64,000 nucleotides of DNA from contig OZ005648.1 of NCBI GenBank assembly GCA_963930645.1, forward strand, positions 102,244,667 through 102,308,666, in the 5' to 3' direction. Under the pieces are notes generated by a model. It worked only from the letters and a program-made list of their open reading frames with translations. It made no database searches and was not told the origin of the DNA. Below are positions 23,590 to 35,708 of the stretch, in pieces; the first letter of the stretch is position 1, and every line of letters begins with the position of its first letter. The stretch is from Salticus scenicus (Eukaryota; Arthropoda; Arachnida; Araneae; Salticidae). The translations under genes and the position numbers were made by a program.

Positions 23590-24010
23590 TTATTCCAAGT
23601 TCAAAAACTAATCCTATAAAACTAATGTTTACCGTATCAAACACCTGCGGTATTTCTTTCTTTCTTTCTTTTTTTTTTTTTCCTTAAAAGAAATTTATCC
23701 CCAGTAAGGAAAAAAAAAAAATAAAAATAAATCCAGGATTCCGTTAGATAGGACGGTAGCTCAAGTATTCTTCTCAAATATCGATTGAAAAATTTGCGGA
23801 AAGAAGAGATAAGAGAGGAAAAAAGAAGAGTTGGAGGGAGAGAACTACTTTGTAAGAGGGTTGAGAAACTTAATACTCAAAGAGCTCCTATTTTCTTTGT
23901 TGATTTCCCAAATTAATCGGGAAAAAACGAGTGTCAATATTTGAATTTTACTCTAGCCCCAGAGAAGCAATTAAGTATGTGATTTGCATAGTTTTGTACT
24001 GAAAGATATT
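23590..24010. repeat. Repeat R, unit 8
   Basis: Shares with R unit 1 both the upstream block (ATCGATTGAAAAATTTG, GAGGGTTGAGAAACTTA) and the core AATTAAGTATGTGATTTGCA, although 6.4 kb away. This suggests unit 1 and unit 8 keep the original outer limits of the repeat. Confidence 0.78.
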
Positions 24011-24885
24011 TTTTTTTTTAAACCGACGTTTCATAATTAGAGATAAGAAAGAAGAGAGTTTTTCTCTTTTATATACTATGAGAAATTTGCATTGATATTT
24101 TTTTTCTATAATATGTGCATAATAGAAGGGTAATATATTTTATTTTATGTTTAACTAGCGATATAGTTTTATTTTATTTTATTAACAGACGATTTTATGT
24201 ATCGATAGAAATTGCTTCAAAATATTTAACTGCAAGTCTTTATAAGAAATATTCTTTACAAAATTGAGTGAGTTATTTGCTTAATATGTTTGCATCAGTT
24301 TCAAAGTGTTTTAAAAACAAAAACCTATTTCAATATTTCGTATTTGTTTTTTTCATATTTTGCTGTAAAATAAACTTTAGTTCAAAATTAAAAAAAAAAA
24401 AAAAATTGTTTGACATATAAAATATTTTGAACATTTTGTTTTGAAAAACGTGGAATGTTTTCATATATGTTAGATTTAATTGTTTAAAAATATTTACACA
24501 GGTCTAAAAAAAAAAAAAAAAATCTAGAAAAGATGTTTTAAGTGATTTTTTTTTAAATTTTTACTAACTGAAACTTAAAAATTTTAGAATAAAGTTCCAT
24601 CACCCCCATTTTTTTCCTTAAACTCATATTTTAAGTTTACTTTGCGCAAAAAGTGGAAAACTGGTGACATATTGTTGGGTGATATGTAAAAAGGTAAGTT
24701 GCAGGAATGAGGAAGAGAGGGCAGTGGACTGGGTGAAAGGGAAAACATATTCGGTGAACAATCAGGAAAAGAAAGAAAAAAGAAAAAAAAAAAAAAAAAA
24801 AAAACGCAGAAGAGCACAAAATATATCATGAATAAATTGTCTTTCGTAATGAAAAAGAATACCTTACGTTTAACCTAATTAAATT

Positions 24886-24919
<34 letters not shown>

Positions 24920-25267
24920 TTTATTTTTCAAAACAGCAATTGCGTGGTGGGCCGAAATGAAGAAACGGAAGAAAAACATTTATTTCGCACTTAAATGAAC
25001 AAGTAAACATAATTGCTTTCACGCTGTACACGTACCTACAGTTTTTTTCTCATGAAGATTAACGCTTAATTATTGCAACCGAAAACCTATATTTCAATTT
25101 TTGCATTTTATGATGCTTCTGCAGCTTTTTTACTCACGACTCCATTTCCCATTTTTTTACACACTGCGCCAATTAAATTTTAGTATTCGTATCTGTTTTC
25201 TTAAGCCAGTAATATATATATATATATATCGTATAAGTGGCGCATGATGATACAGGAAATTTAAAAT
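24011..25267. other. AT-rich spacer without recognisable gene
   Basis: Poly(A) at about 24,783-24,803 and poly(T) at about 24,889-24,916 produce spurious F- or K-rich frames. A purine-rich patch lies at 24,700-24,790. No family recognised. Confidence 0.6.
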
Positions 25268-25790
25268 AAATAATCTGGTGTGGAATTTCCACGACTCCCT
25301 CCTACCTTAAATTTCATTATTATAAAGATCGATAACAAATTTAGGCGTAAGACAACAAATACTATGTATATGGGCGTTCTTTAAAATTAGTTCAATGTAT
25401 ATGTTTTTTATTTAAAATATGTTTCTGTGTGAGGAGGGATGACGACTTCTTAACCGCTCTTCGAAAATAGTGCGTACATCTGTAAAGAATTTACCTCTGT
25501 TATTAAATTTAAAAGTTCATGCCAAACTAATCAGTCAATTTTCACCAGCACCACTCCTATCACCTTTTACCAACACCACTCCTGGACTTCTCGCGAACAG
25601 TCGTTTTTCAGATAGGTTGATAAAAGATACACAGACACACAGAAAAATCGCTAAAATCCGTTTTAATGTTTTAGGGTACCTAAAATATGAAAATATGACA
25701 AATAATCAATTTCGAAAAGTTGACCTCGAAACAATACTTTCTGTAACATATATGAATAAGATAAATAAGCACTAAGCGATTTAAATTCAG
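25268..25790 (+). mobile_element. Unclassified element, family 6, copy 1 (internally deleted)
   Basis: Begins AATAATCTGGTGTGGAATTT near the ACGACT..CTACC motif and ends GACCTCGAAACAATACTTTC and TGTAACATATATGAATAAGA. This corresponds to the start (41,574) and end (42,578) of the longest copy. The segment GTGCGTACATCTGTAAAGAA to CACCAGCACCACTCC is repeated at 26.2 kb. A short ACAGACACACAG motif precedes the last ~130 bp. Class uncertain; no protein. Confidence 0.65.
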
Positions 25791-25874
25791 AAAAATCTAA
25801 GTTTGAACGTGCGTAAATACGTACCTAGTACCTCAAAACTATAATTGTCTATGAATAGTTTACTGAGACGCATC

Positions 25875-25927
<53 letters not shown>

Positions 25928-26115
25928 TCACTTTATACGGATAGAAAATGTAAATTACAACTAAAATTTAAACTGTTTTCCGACTCTATATTTAAAGAAC
26001 AGAAATTTAAATAACTGATGTTTAAAAAAGTATGAGAACAAGAACAATTTTGTTAACAATTAATATAACTCTGTAAAATTTGTTAAATATCTAAGTTTAA
26101 TATTAATTGTAATAT
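25560..26115. repeat. Segmental duplication E, unit 1
   Basis: Matches 28,030-28,570 in order: GTCGTTTTTCAGATAGGTTG, TTTTAATGTT.TAGGGTACCT, CAATACTTTCTGTAACATAT, GATTTAAATTCAGAAAAATC, AACTATAATTGTCTAT and AAGAACAATTTTGTTAACAA. Unit 1 has gained a (TA)n microsatellite of about 24 units at 25,877-25,925. Confidence 0.85.
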
Positions 26116-26179
26116 TTGAAATGAAAAGAAAAAAGCGGAAAAAAACTTAACATATTAATTTATTTAAAATATGTTTCTA

Positions 26180-26375
26180 AGTGTTTCTATTTTTAAATTT
26201 AAAATATATTTCTGTGTAAGGAGGGCCCTCTTATTCCCCTTCGAATATAGTGCGTGCATTTGTAAAGAATTTACCTCTGTTATTAAATGTAAAAGTTCAT
26301 GTCGAATTATTCGGTTAATTTTCACCAGCACCACTCCTTGAAATTTCAACGAGTGGTGCTGGTGAAAATTACTTA
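26180..26375. repeat. Family 6 fragment ending in a perfect hairpin
   Basis: AATATAGTGCGTGCATTTGT, AAGAATTTACCTCTGTTATT and TTTTCACCAGCACCACTCC repeat the 25.45-25.55 kb segment. At its end, 26,316-26,336 and 26,351-26,371 form a perfect 21-bp stem with a 14-nt loop, a small inversion of the CACCAGCACCACTC motif. Confidence 0.82.
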
Positions 26376-26643
26376 AAAATTGGTGGTGAAAACTACTTAA
26401 AAAATTGATTAAAAAGTAGTAAGATCATATCATCTTCAAAACATTAATTTTCAATTTCCTACCTATATTTGATTTAAAATTATCTTTTTAAGAGTTTTAC
26501 ACAGAGACCAAACGCTAAAAACTAGACTTTTGTATTTAGGAGACCTCAAAACGTTATAAAGTGGATTTCAAACCGTAATTTATCTATCATGTACGTATCA
26601 GAAAGTATAATTTCTTAATAGTTTTCCTTGACTTGGTTAAATG

Positions 26644-26838
26644 CATATCTGAGAAGTTTTTTAATTTATTCCGGAATATTGTTAGCCCCGCCCTTTTTTC
26701 ATACCGTAATCATTTTAGAGTAATTTTCTTCATATTTAATCACAATATTGAAGAAATTTTTCCTACAAATATTACGGTGTGAAAAAAAAATCGGAGCTAA
26801 CAACATTCCGGAATAAATTAAAAAACTTGGCAGCTATG
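26644..26838. mobile_element. Family 1 MITE, copy 6
   Basis: AGTTTTTTAATTTATTCCGG then TTAGCCCCGCCC and CATACCGTAAT. The return arm is ATTACGGTGTG, ATTCCGGAATAAATTAAAAA and CTTGGCAGCTATG. Arms of about 80 bp. Confidence 0.9.
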
Positions 26839-26937
26839 AAAATGTAACAAAGCCCTTTTTTTAAGTTACAATCAACAGTAAAGAATATTTTCACTTAATT
26901 TTAAGTAACCCTATATAATGTCTATAGGTTACATCAA

Positions 26938-27103
26938 AGCTGCCAATTTTTCTATTTTTTTTTTTTTTTTTTTTATCCGATTTATTACCACTAATTTTTT
27001 TTATTTATTTATTACCATTATATTTTCAAAGATTAAATAAGTTCAAAACAATTATAACAATTTTCCGGTATTAATTCTCTCTTGAAAAATGAGAGACTTG
27101 GCA
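26938..27103. mobile_element. Probable family 5-like MITE
   Basis: AAAGCTGCCAATTTTTCTAT with poly(T) on the left and GAGAGACTTGGCACC on the right are imperfect inverted ends similar to family 5. The interior is too AT-rich to be sure. Confidence 0.45.
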
Positions 27104-27111
27104 CCTATATT

Positions 27112-27311
27112 CAGTGGCGGTTCGTGAACCGAAAATAGATGAAGAGCTCAAAAATGTTTAGAGTATTTTTAATCATAATTTTTATTAAGCATGGTCTTAA
27201 CTAAAATTAACTAAAAATACTTATTTAAATGTAAATTTATATTTTATAAATGAATACAGCGTAAAAAAAAGTGTGCCTCTTCACCAATTTTCGGTGTACG
27301 AGCCGCCACTG
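27112..27311. mobile_element. hAT-type MITE with 8-bp target duplication
   Basis: A 200-bp element with terminal inverted repeats CAGTGGCGGTTCGTGAACCG and its imperfect partner CGGTGTACGAGCCGCCACTG. It is flanked by a perfect direct repeat CCTATATT at 27,104-27,111 and 27,312-27,319. An 8-bp duplication with CAGTG ends is characteristic of the hAT superfamily. Non-coding. Confidence 0.93.
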
Positions 27312-27321
27312 CCTATATTAT

Positions 27322-27646
27322 ATCGTAGCCTCCTTAACTAGATGCATGTCGCGTGGCTCGCAATCTTGGCAACAGTTCAAGCGGTAGGCAGCGCCACCTG
27401 GTACAGAGTGCTGCACTTTTTTATTCAACTGTCACCAATAATTTTAAGAAGTGATATGTGATATCTATAATCGACGTTTCTTCGATTCTGTTCGCCTTTT
27501 ATGCATATCAAATTCCACTTTTAAAAATTTTTGGTGGCTGTTGAATAAAAAAGTCGCGCAATCTGTACCAGGTGGCGCCGTCTACCGCTTGAACTGTTAC
27601 CAAGTCTCCGAACCACGCGACAAGCATCTAGTTTAGGAGGCTATGA
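27322..27646. mobile_element. Long-armed foldback MITE, family 3, copy 2
   Basis: CGTAGCCTCCTTAACTAGAT, GCATGTCGCGTGGCTCGCAA, GCGGTAGGCAGCGCCACCTG, then the complementary arm CAGGTGGCGCCGTCTACCGC to ATCTAGTTTAGGAGGCTATG. Arms of about 150 bp, each well matched. The 61-codon frame inside it is fortuitous. Confidence 0.92.
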
Positions 27647-27849
27647 TTATATAATCATATATATTCAACATAGTTCAATTAAATTTGTCTAATACATTAA
27701 ATAAATAAATAAATAAATGAAATAACGCAACTTGAAATGAACATCCAGCAATGTCTAAGTGAGATCCTAATATGCTTCATGTCTTTTAGGTAGCCCTGTA
27801 AACGAATGATGAATGATCTACATACCATACTCTATACGGAACATGATTT

Positions 27850-28225
27850 TATGATTATTAAATATTTATGTTTATTTCATTTATTTAGTGCAGTTTAAAG
27901 CTGTTATTCATCAGAAATTTCCATCATATGCGTAATATACGTGAATTCTATTGGATGTCGTTGTACACGAACCATTCACCGAATCTCAGCGAAAAGTTTA
28001 TTTGAGCCCTACTGTATGATATAGATTTATAATAATAAGGTTGAACTTCTTGCTAACAGTTGTTTTTCAGACAGATTGATCAAACATACGCAGACGCACA
28101 TATCAATCGCTAAATACCATTTTAATGTTCTAGGGTACCTTGAAGTATGCAAAATATACCAAATAATCAATTTTGAAATGTTGACCCCAAAACAATACTT
28201 TCTGTAACATATATGGGTAAGATAA
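27850..28225 (+). mobile_element. Unclassified element, family 6, copy 2 (3' part)
   Basis: TTTAGTGCAGTTTAAAG, TTGTACACGAACCATTCACC, TCTCAGCGAAAAGTTTA, CAGACAGATTGATCAAACAT and ACAATACTTTCTGTAACATA match 42,185-42,575 in the same orientation. The 5' part is missing. Confidence 0.8.
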
Positions 28226-28570
28226 AAAATACTATACGATTTAAATTCAGAAAAATCTAATTTTGAACGTGAACAAGTACGCGAATTGTTTTACAAAACT
28301 ATAATTGTCTATTAATAACTTACTGACATGCACAAAATCTATGGATTCCTTTATTCTATTCCTTTATATTTACATATAAAAGTCACTTTATACGTATTAA
28401 GTATGTAAGTACGCAAATTATAACTAAAATTTAAATTATACTTTGTCTCAAAATACAGATATCTAATAACTAATGTTTCAGATAATTCGAAAGCAAGAAC
28501 AATTTTGTTAACAATTAATATAACTCTATGAAATTTGTTAAATATCTAAATTTAATATTAATTACAAGCT
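28030..28570. repeat. Segmental duplication E, unit 2
   Basis: Counterpart of 25,560-26,115. The match continues about 350 bp past the end of family 6, so a genomic block and not just the element was duplicated. Unit 2 lacks the (TA)n expansion. Confidence 0.85.
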
Positions 28571-28776
28571 TAAAAAAAAAGTAGCATATGTTTAAATACA
28601 TATTCACATTAGCCATACAGCTTTACATCCCCCAAAATAATCCCAAATACTCTTCATACAAATCATCTAAAAATTGTAATATAAATAGTTATTTTATCTT
28701 TCACAAAAAATTTCATTTGATAACGTCTCTTTCTAAGTCTTTTATCTGTACAAACAATATTCACACCACATCATCG

Positions 28777-28808
<32 letters not shown>

Positions 28809-29681
28809 GCAGAAAAATTTAACTTACTGTGTGATAAAAATAAAACTATGATAATTAAGTTTAATGCGATGACTTTACCTGATCTGTTGAAAAAAAGTAA
28901 TTTATAAATATCCAATTTCATTTACTTAAAATTACTCTCATAAAGCAAATTTATGTTGTTAAAAGCATTCGAAAGACAGATATGACAGTCATAAAAGTAA
29001 ATAAGCTGTGTTTGAAGGTTATTTATTCTGATTAGTAAAGATAGAATTTTGGGAGATGAAAGGTCGCTAAGGATGAATGCTTCCAAGCATATCGATTGAA
29101 AGTAAAATAGAATGAATCGATAAAGTTATATCAGAAAAGAAGGGAATGTGCTGATATTGCAATACATTCATAAATTTATTTTTGACACAATTTTTAATTA
29201 TTAATTTTGGGAAAATTAAAGTTGCTGTTACAATCAATATTTCTGAGTTATATTGTATTTTATAATTTATAATTTTTACATATATACATGCATATATAAT
29301 ATACAATTTTTTAAACACACACACACACATATATACATATATATACATTTATCTATAATAATAATTATATCTATACAGAATTACTACGTGTGTATATGTG
29401 TGTGTGTGTTTGTATTTCGATTTAGAGTGAAAAAAGATGGAAATTATATATGTAAAATTACATAAAATGTATAACAAAAAATAATTTACAAGAGTTATTT
29501 ATTATTAAAAATATTGAGAACCAGACGATATTTTGAATAATAATTCCTTTCTTAAAATAAAATAAAAGAAACAAAATAAAAAGAATAAAATAAAATAATA
29601 AATACATATAAATACATGTGCAAAGAACACAGAAGAAAAATCATAAATTTGTCAAGCATATAAATTTGACATTATCTTTCG
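28571..29681. other. AT-rich spacer without recognisable gene
   Basis: Poly(T) of about 27 nt near 28,777-28,803 and mixed (CA)n/(TA)n near 29,317-29,350. Short frames on both strands are low-complexity. Confidence 0.6.
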
Positions 29682-29922
29682 TAAGAAAATTTTAGAGAAA
29701 AATATAGGAACTTTCCTTTTGCAAGAGATGAAATTTTTTTAATGTTCAAAATATTTTACAAAGCTTTCGAGACATTTGAAATTTCTGGCCTAACGAATTA
29801 TTATACAAAAACTAATAACTAAGAATATTGGTCTCGAAAGCTTTTTAAAATATTTTGAGCATTAAAAAATTTTCATCTCTTGCAAAAGAAAAGTACCTAT
29901 ATTTTTCTCTAAAATTTTCTTA
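29682..29922. mobile_element. Perfect-looking foldback element
   Basis: The left arm TAAGAAAATTTTAGAGAAAA, CCTTTTGCAAGAGATGAAAT, ACAAAGCTTTCGAGAC is mirrored by GGTCTCGAAAGCTTTTTAAA, ATTTTCATCTCTTGCAAAAG, TTTTTCTCTAAAATTTTCTT. Arms are about 95 bp with a loop of about 50 bp. It is unlike the other families here. Probably a MITE; no clear target duplication. Confidence 0.82.
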
Positions 29923-31523
29923 GTGTTGAAACTTTCATTTCTTTGTAGCATGTCTTTGCCAGAATAAATTTTATTTTATGCTTTTTAGGGCTTCACAATA
30001 AAAAGATTATAACTTTAAAAAATGATTTTTAATTTATATTTTATTTTACATACTAACTTAATAAATAAACTAAATCATCCTTATGTATTCGCTAAATGCT
30101 GGAGAAGTAAAACGAAAACTAGAAATTTAAGCATATCTTGAAAAGAGAAAACATTTAAATATAATTCATTACCATTATCTAGCTCCTTTTCTTTTTTCGA
30201 AATAATAACTCTTTACGATTTCTATGATTATTTCTTTTTTATACGTTCAACGTCTATCTTTTCCGTTAAAATAAAAACACATAAAAATCATAATTTCCTC
30301 TTTATATCCTTTTGCTTCTTAATTTAGCTTTCTATATTAACTAAAAATATAAGAATTTAATGTACGTTTCAAAGAAATTTTATTTAGTATGTAATTAGCT
30401 CTTATAATTTGTCTCATATTATTATTCTTTTTACCATTTTTAAATGGTTTATAGCAAATGTTTTAAAGTAACTAATGTTAACTAATTAATTAAAAAAGAA
30501 ATATTATCAGTAAAGGTACCCTATTTGAAATATAAAATCTTGATTTAATGATGAATAGATATGACAAAGTAAATTTACATCAATGTTTTGTACCAAAGCC
30601 TTAAGATTGTTCTATTATGCTTAAAATGGCTTTATTATTGTTTATATATTTTTTACTTGTTATTCAGCTAAGAGATAATCTGCCGGACTAAATATTTACA
30701 ATAACTCGATTTTTTTGCAGTTTTTCATATTTATGGAAATTATAAAACTATTATTAATTTACAATTTCGTGGTATCTCTCTCTGTCTGATTGTTGACAAT
30801 GTTATAAATAATACACACTTACTTGCATATACCATTTCCATAGCTCTTTATATCCCAATTTTACTCCAGAATTTCATAATTGTATTGGTTTTAAATCTAG
30901 CTATAAAATTTGATTCCCTTTTTACACATAGAGGCATTTCATCTTGTTATTCTGCAATAATGACGATAAATATTACGCTACCGAAACTATAGTATGCGTA
31001 TTTTATACGTTATATTTCGGCATTTTTAACGTTAATGTAAAATTATTTTGGCATGTTTGAAATGCTTGCAATTAATTTTCTGGCAAAACGTCTGATTGAA
31101 ATCAGTTTCTAAATATAATAGTAATAAAAATATGTAAAAAATTTAGTTAATAAATTATGAAAAGCACTTATACCCATTCAAGATCACCAAACAGATAACC
31201 ATTGTTTAAGAAGGGTTATGAATTATTAACATATATATAAATATATATACTTTAGTTATACATTAAAAGAAAGAAAAAAAGCAAAATATCGGTTTGGATA
31301 GATAGATATCTAGATGAACCGAAGTCAAACACATTTTTCAAATCAGTTGGATATTTTAAAAATTAGGTTCATTTAATGCTCAGGAATGTCTTCTAAGATC
31401 ATAAAAAAAATCGCCAACAACGTGACAAGTGCATAGCAAATCAAATATCTACAATTTAAATATTTTCTTTGAAATATTTTTAAATAAAAAGCAATTGAAA
31501 CTGAGAAAAAAAAAATAAAACTA

Positions 31524-31557
<34 letters not shown>

Positions 31558-32072
31558 TTACATATGCCTAACTATAAAGTCTTCGTTATTTTCCAGGAGA
31601 CTCCATAGTACAAAATCTCTATAACAGCTTTCAATTTCTTTAGTAGAAAATAAATATAACAGTTTTATATATAAGAATGCGGTGACAAACCTGAAAATTT
31701 TAATCAAACTTTTAGCGTCTATGCATTTATAATGATTCTGTTTAAATATAAAATTAAACTAAGCTTAATAAAAATTAATCGAAAAGAACAACAACGAAAA
31801 ATATTTATTTAATTTTTCAATGAATACGTACATTGTTATTATAATATATTATCTTATATGTTTGTAGAACAAGATACGGTTACTATTTAAATTTTCATTT
31901 ATAAACTAATAGTGAAAAATAGAAAATAATCAGCTTCATTTATTATAAAAAAGCCTTAAATCCATTATTTAATTTCGATAAACAAATAAAAAAATCTCTT
32001 ACTATTCAAATTTTAATAAGGAAAATAGTTAGTGAAAATAAAATCATATTTAAAAGCAAACATTCAATTTTA

Positions 32073-32113
<41 letters not shown>

Positions 32114-33040
32114 AGCTTGAAGTTAGCTTGAAAGATTTTGTGAATAAACAAATGTATAGTTTCTGTAATAATAAAATAAAATAATAGACTCTATGCAACT
32201 ATAAAATTTGAATAAATTATAGTGTTTGGTAACTCACTTGTTGAAAATGAAAATTTTAAATTATATAAATTCCTAGTTTTTGAAATAGAAATATATTTTC
32301 ATAATACAGTAATATTTACATTTCTTCTTATATTTTTATTACGCAGTGGGAAATTCTAGGGAAAATATAAGGTTTTCTACAAAAATAAATTTACGCAATC
32401 GGATACCTGAAATATAAAACTAAATAAAGAACTCAAGTATTATGTAACTTCTTTTCTTCAAAAAAGTGAATATTTGCAATCGTAAAAATACCTTCTTTTC
32501 TGAATTAAATTATATTTTATGACACTGTAATATTTCTTTTTCAAAAGCTGAATATCTTAAGAACGCAGTGCCAAAAATCTTTCATCTGGCTGACTTTTGC
32601 ATGTGAAAAATTGCAGAACTCAAGGAAACTCGTGTTCAAGTAGAAAAGGAAGCTTCTGATTTTGATATTTGATCTGATTTTCAAAGCAATGAGAAATTTC
32701 TGCCGAATTTCCTGTTCGAAGAACAGATTTCCAAAAGTGTGTTTTTCGAATTCAATTTCAGTTACTTCCATTGAGTTTAGTTATTTCGGAGTGAAAAACA
32801 ATGTGCGAAAATTTACATATTTCACAAAATTTAAAACTGTTTATTTAAGCGAAAATTATTTGGAAAGCTAATTTCATACTTTTGAATTATTTTTTAGTAA
32901 TATTAAAATGAACTTTAATATTTAATTAGAAACTCAGCTATATTTAACATTAACAAGTACTTTTTAAATATTTGTAGGTGAGAGTATTGCAAAGATTTTT
33001 CTAATGTCTGGGAATAAATTATGAAGGAAACGTATATTAT
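29923..33040. other. AT-rich spacer without recognisable gene
   Basis: Three kilobases with no supported frame. Poly(A) tracts of about 31 and 37 nt at about 31,525-31,555 and 32,075-32,111. The patch 32,540-32,860 is less simple, with overlapping 76- and 69-codon frames on opposite strands, but neither resembles a known protein. Confidence 0.6.
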
Positions 33041-33243
33041 AGATGCCAAGATTTTAATTTATTCCGGAGTACTTTTAGCCCCGCTCTTATGCCAAACCAC
33101 ATTTTTTTTTTTTTTTTTTTTTAAGTACATTTTTCTTATTTTATCGAAATTGCATATTAAAGAAATTTTTTTAATAAATAAAGTGGTGCGAAATAGAAGA
33201 TGGGCTAAAAATACTCCGGAATAAATTAAAATGTTGGCATCTC
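33041..33243. mobile_element. Family 1 MITE, copy 7
   Basis: AGATGCCAAGATTTTAATTT, ATTCCGGAGTACTTTTAGCC then CCGC. The return arm is GGGCTAAAAATACTCCGGAA and AAAATGTTGGCATCTCT. Poly(T) in the left arm. Confidence 0.88.
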
Positions 33244-34362
33244 TATGCGTATATTATAGGAGAAAATAATAATATTGCTTAGTTTACAACTATTATGCTT
33301 TTTGAAAACCGAAAAAGTTTTGTAGAAAATTCAATTTTATATAATCAGTCAAAAATTTTCTAGAAATATATAAAAACTTTCTAATAGACAAAAAACGTTA
33401 AAGTTGGCAGTTATGATATTACAAAAGATAACAGTGTTTAAACAGTGTATTTTTTAAATATTCAAAAATAGCAAATAATACTATTGAAAATTTCAGTCGT
33501 TTTTCTTTCTCTCAATTCAGTTTTCTTAAACTGTAAAAATAACTTTTTCTTATAATTTTATTGAGTTTTGCAACGAATTGCGTATAATTTAATCATATAA
33601 TTTACTTATTTTTGTTTGAATTAAATGCGTTTGTCTCAATCCAAATGTTTGTTGGTGATACATATAATTTTCATCCTATTTAAAAAAAAAAAAAAAAAAA
33701 AGATAAATAAAGCTTTTTTTAACATATTTCATTCATTTCATTCCTGTATGTATATTACATTTGTTTTTCTTTCTTACTCACAATGGTTGTCTCGAAGATG
33801 TGCTACGACAAAACCTCTTTACGTATCTTCTGATTCTGTATTATTCTTTTTTTACTAATATTTCATCATTAAAACTTATATTGCACACTTTAAATATCAC
33901 TTCTTGAAAAAAAAAATTAAAAAACAAATAAAACATAGAATTAAGGAAAAAATATATAGAAATACCAAATAAGTTTTAATTGATCACCAGTATTTCTCAT
34001 AAATTTTCCGAATTCACTCACACATAGATAGCGACTTATCATAAGATGTAAAACATTTAACACTTGTAAATTTCTTCTTTAAAATGTACAAAAATTTCAG
34101 TTAAATATAATAAGCCATTTTAAATTTAAAATATATCATTTCATAAATAAAATTATAACTTTTTTTTTTCTTTTAATACAAAACTAATAATACAAATAAA
34201 CAATTTATTTGCCTTTTTTCATCTATCTGCTATGATATTTTTAAAAATTGCAAATAATCCGATTAACTATTTTTTTTATTTCTTTCTAAATATTTTTTAT
34301 TTCTTCGGTTAATGCCGATTTTCTGAGTTTTTTTTTTTTTTTTTTTCAAGTAACATTATAAA
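33244..34362. other. AT-rich spacer without recognisable gene
   Basis: Poly(A) at about 33,682-33,700 and poly(T) at about 34,329-34,346. No coding or repeat family identified. Confidence 0.6.
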
Positions 34363-35662
34363 TTACTAGCAGGCTTTGCCCGCTTCGCTGGACATTAAAC
34401 TTAAATGAGTTGTCAAAATGCCATATCTTTATTAATAACCTAAGTTCTCGCTGTGATTGGTAGAGGTTTTCTCGCTCCCAATGTGAGGAGTCTGGGTCCT
34501 CAATGTCCTCGGCACAACTTACCCACTTCTTACTTCCCCACCCTCAGCGGGTGAGTTCGAAGTTTTGCAAAATCCCACTAATGTACATAATGCGTATACT
34601 TAATCAATATCCACACACCAAAATTCGCCATTCTAAGATAATTCAAAGCGAATTCAAACTTAAAAACATGTTTTTACACATGTTTATTGCCCTCCGACTC
34701 CAAGAAGGGGGGGGGGGCATTTCGAATTTCGTGAAATGCAGTTACAATAAGTGCCGGATGCATACAAACAATTTACGCACCAAATTTCGTGACCACAGAA
34801 GTCTTTAATAGACAATATTATAAATAAATAAATACAAAAAGCACAGCTTAAGTATCGGAATCCTTTGGTGACTTTAAATATTTTAAGCCATTTTTGCGAT
34901 GAACTGAATTGGCTATCTCAATTGTGCAATTAAAGATCTTGGCGAGAAACGTCCGAGCTACTTCGGTGCCGAATTTCAAATTTTGCCAAAGGGATCCAAT
35001 ACTAAAGCTGTTCCATGTCGAATCTGGATTGAAAATGGAAAAAGGGTAAAATAAATTAGAAGTATCAGACCTATATTTATAAATTTGATACCGAATGAAA
35101 GGGGTGATTATTCTGAATCCAGGGGTGCAAACTGTTTTTCGATGCGACAATTAGATTTTTTAAAAATAACTAAAGTATGAAATTTAAGTGGCAACGGAAA
35201 AACGGATAAAGGGAAAAATAAATTATAAATATCAGACCTATCATTACAAATTCAGTACCAAATGAAAGAGGTGATTTTTCTGAATCCTGGGGTGTAAACA
35301 GTTTTTGGATACGACAATTAGATTTTTTAAAATTAACTAAAGTATGAAACTTAGATGGCAACACTTCATTTCAATCTTTTCATAATTTGTAGTGCGAATC
35401 ACGCGAATACAAAAGTCTTTAACTTAAAAATTTATTTTTTTCCATTCAAAGCATTTTAGTGAAAAAATATTTATGGCGCATGCGCAGGCGTTTTTTACCC
35501 ACAATTTAAACACTAATCATAATTTTTTAAAATTTCTATAGATATAATTTTAAGTTGGGTGAAGACCTAAATTCCTGCCAAGCGCCGTTGAATTCCGCCC
35601 AGCCGTTCTCGAGTGATGGCCGGACAAAAAAAGCGACATTCGGACACGATGACACACACACA

Positions 35663-35708
<46 letters not shown>

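Noticed and set aside
27451..27636. 61-codon forward frame
   Set aside because: It falls wholly inside the family 3 foldback and is not kept in the other two copies.
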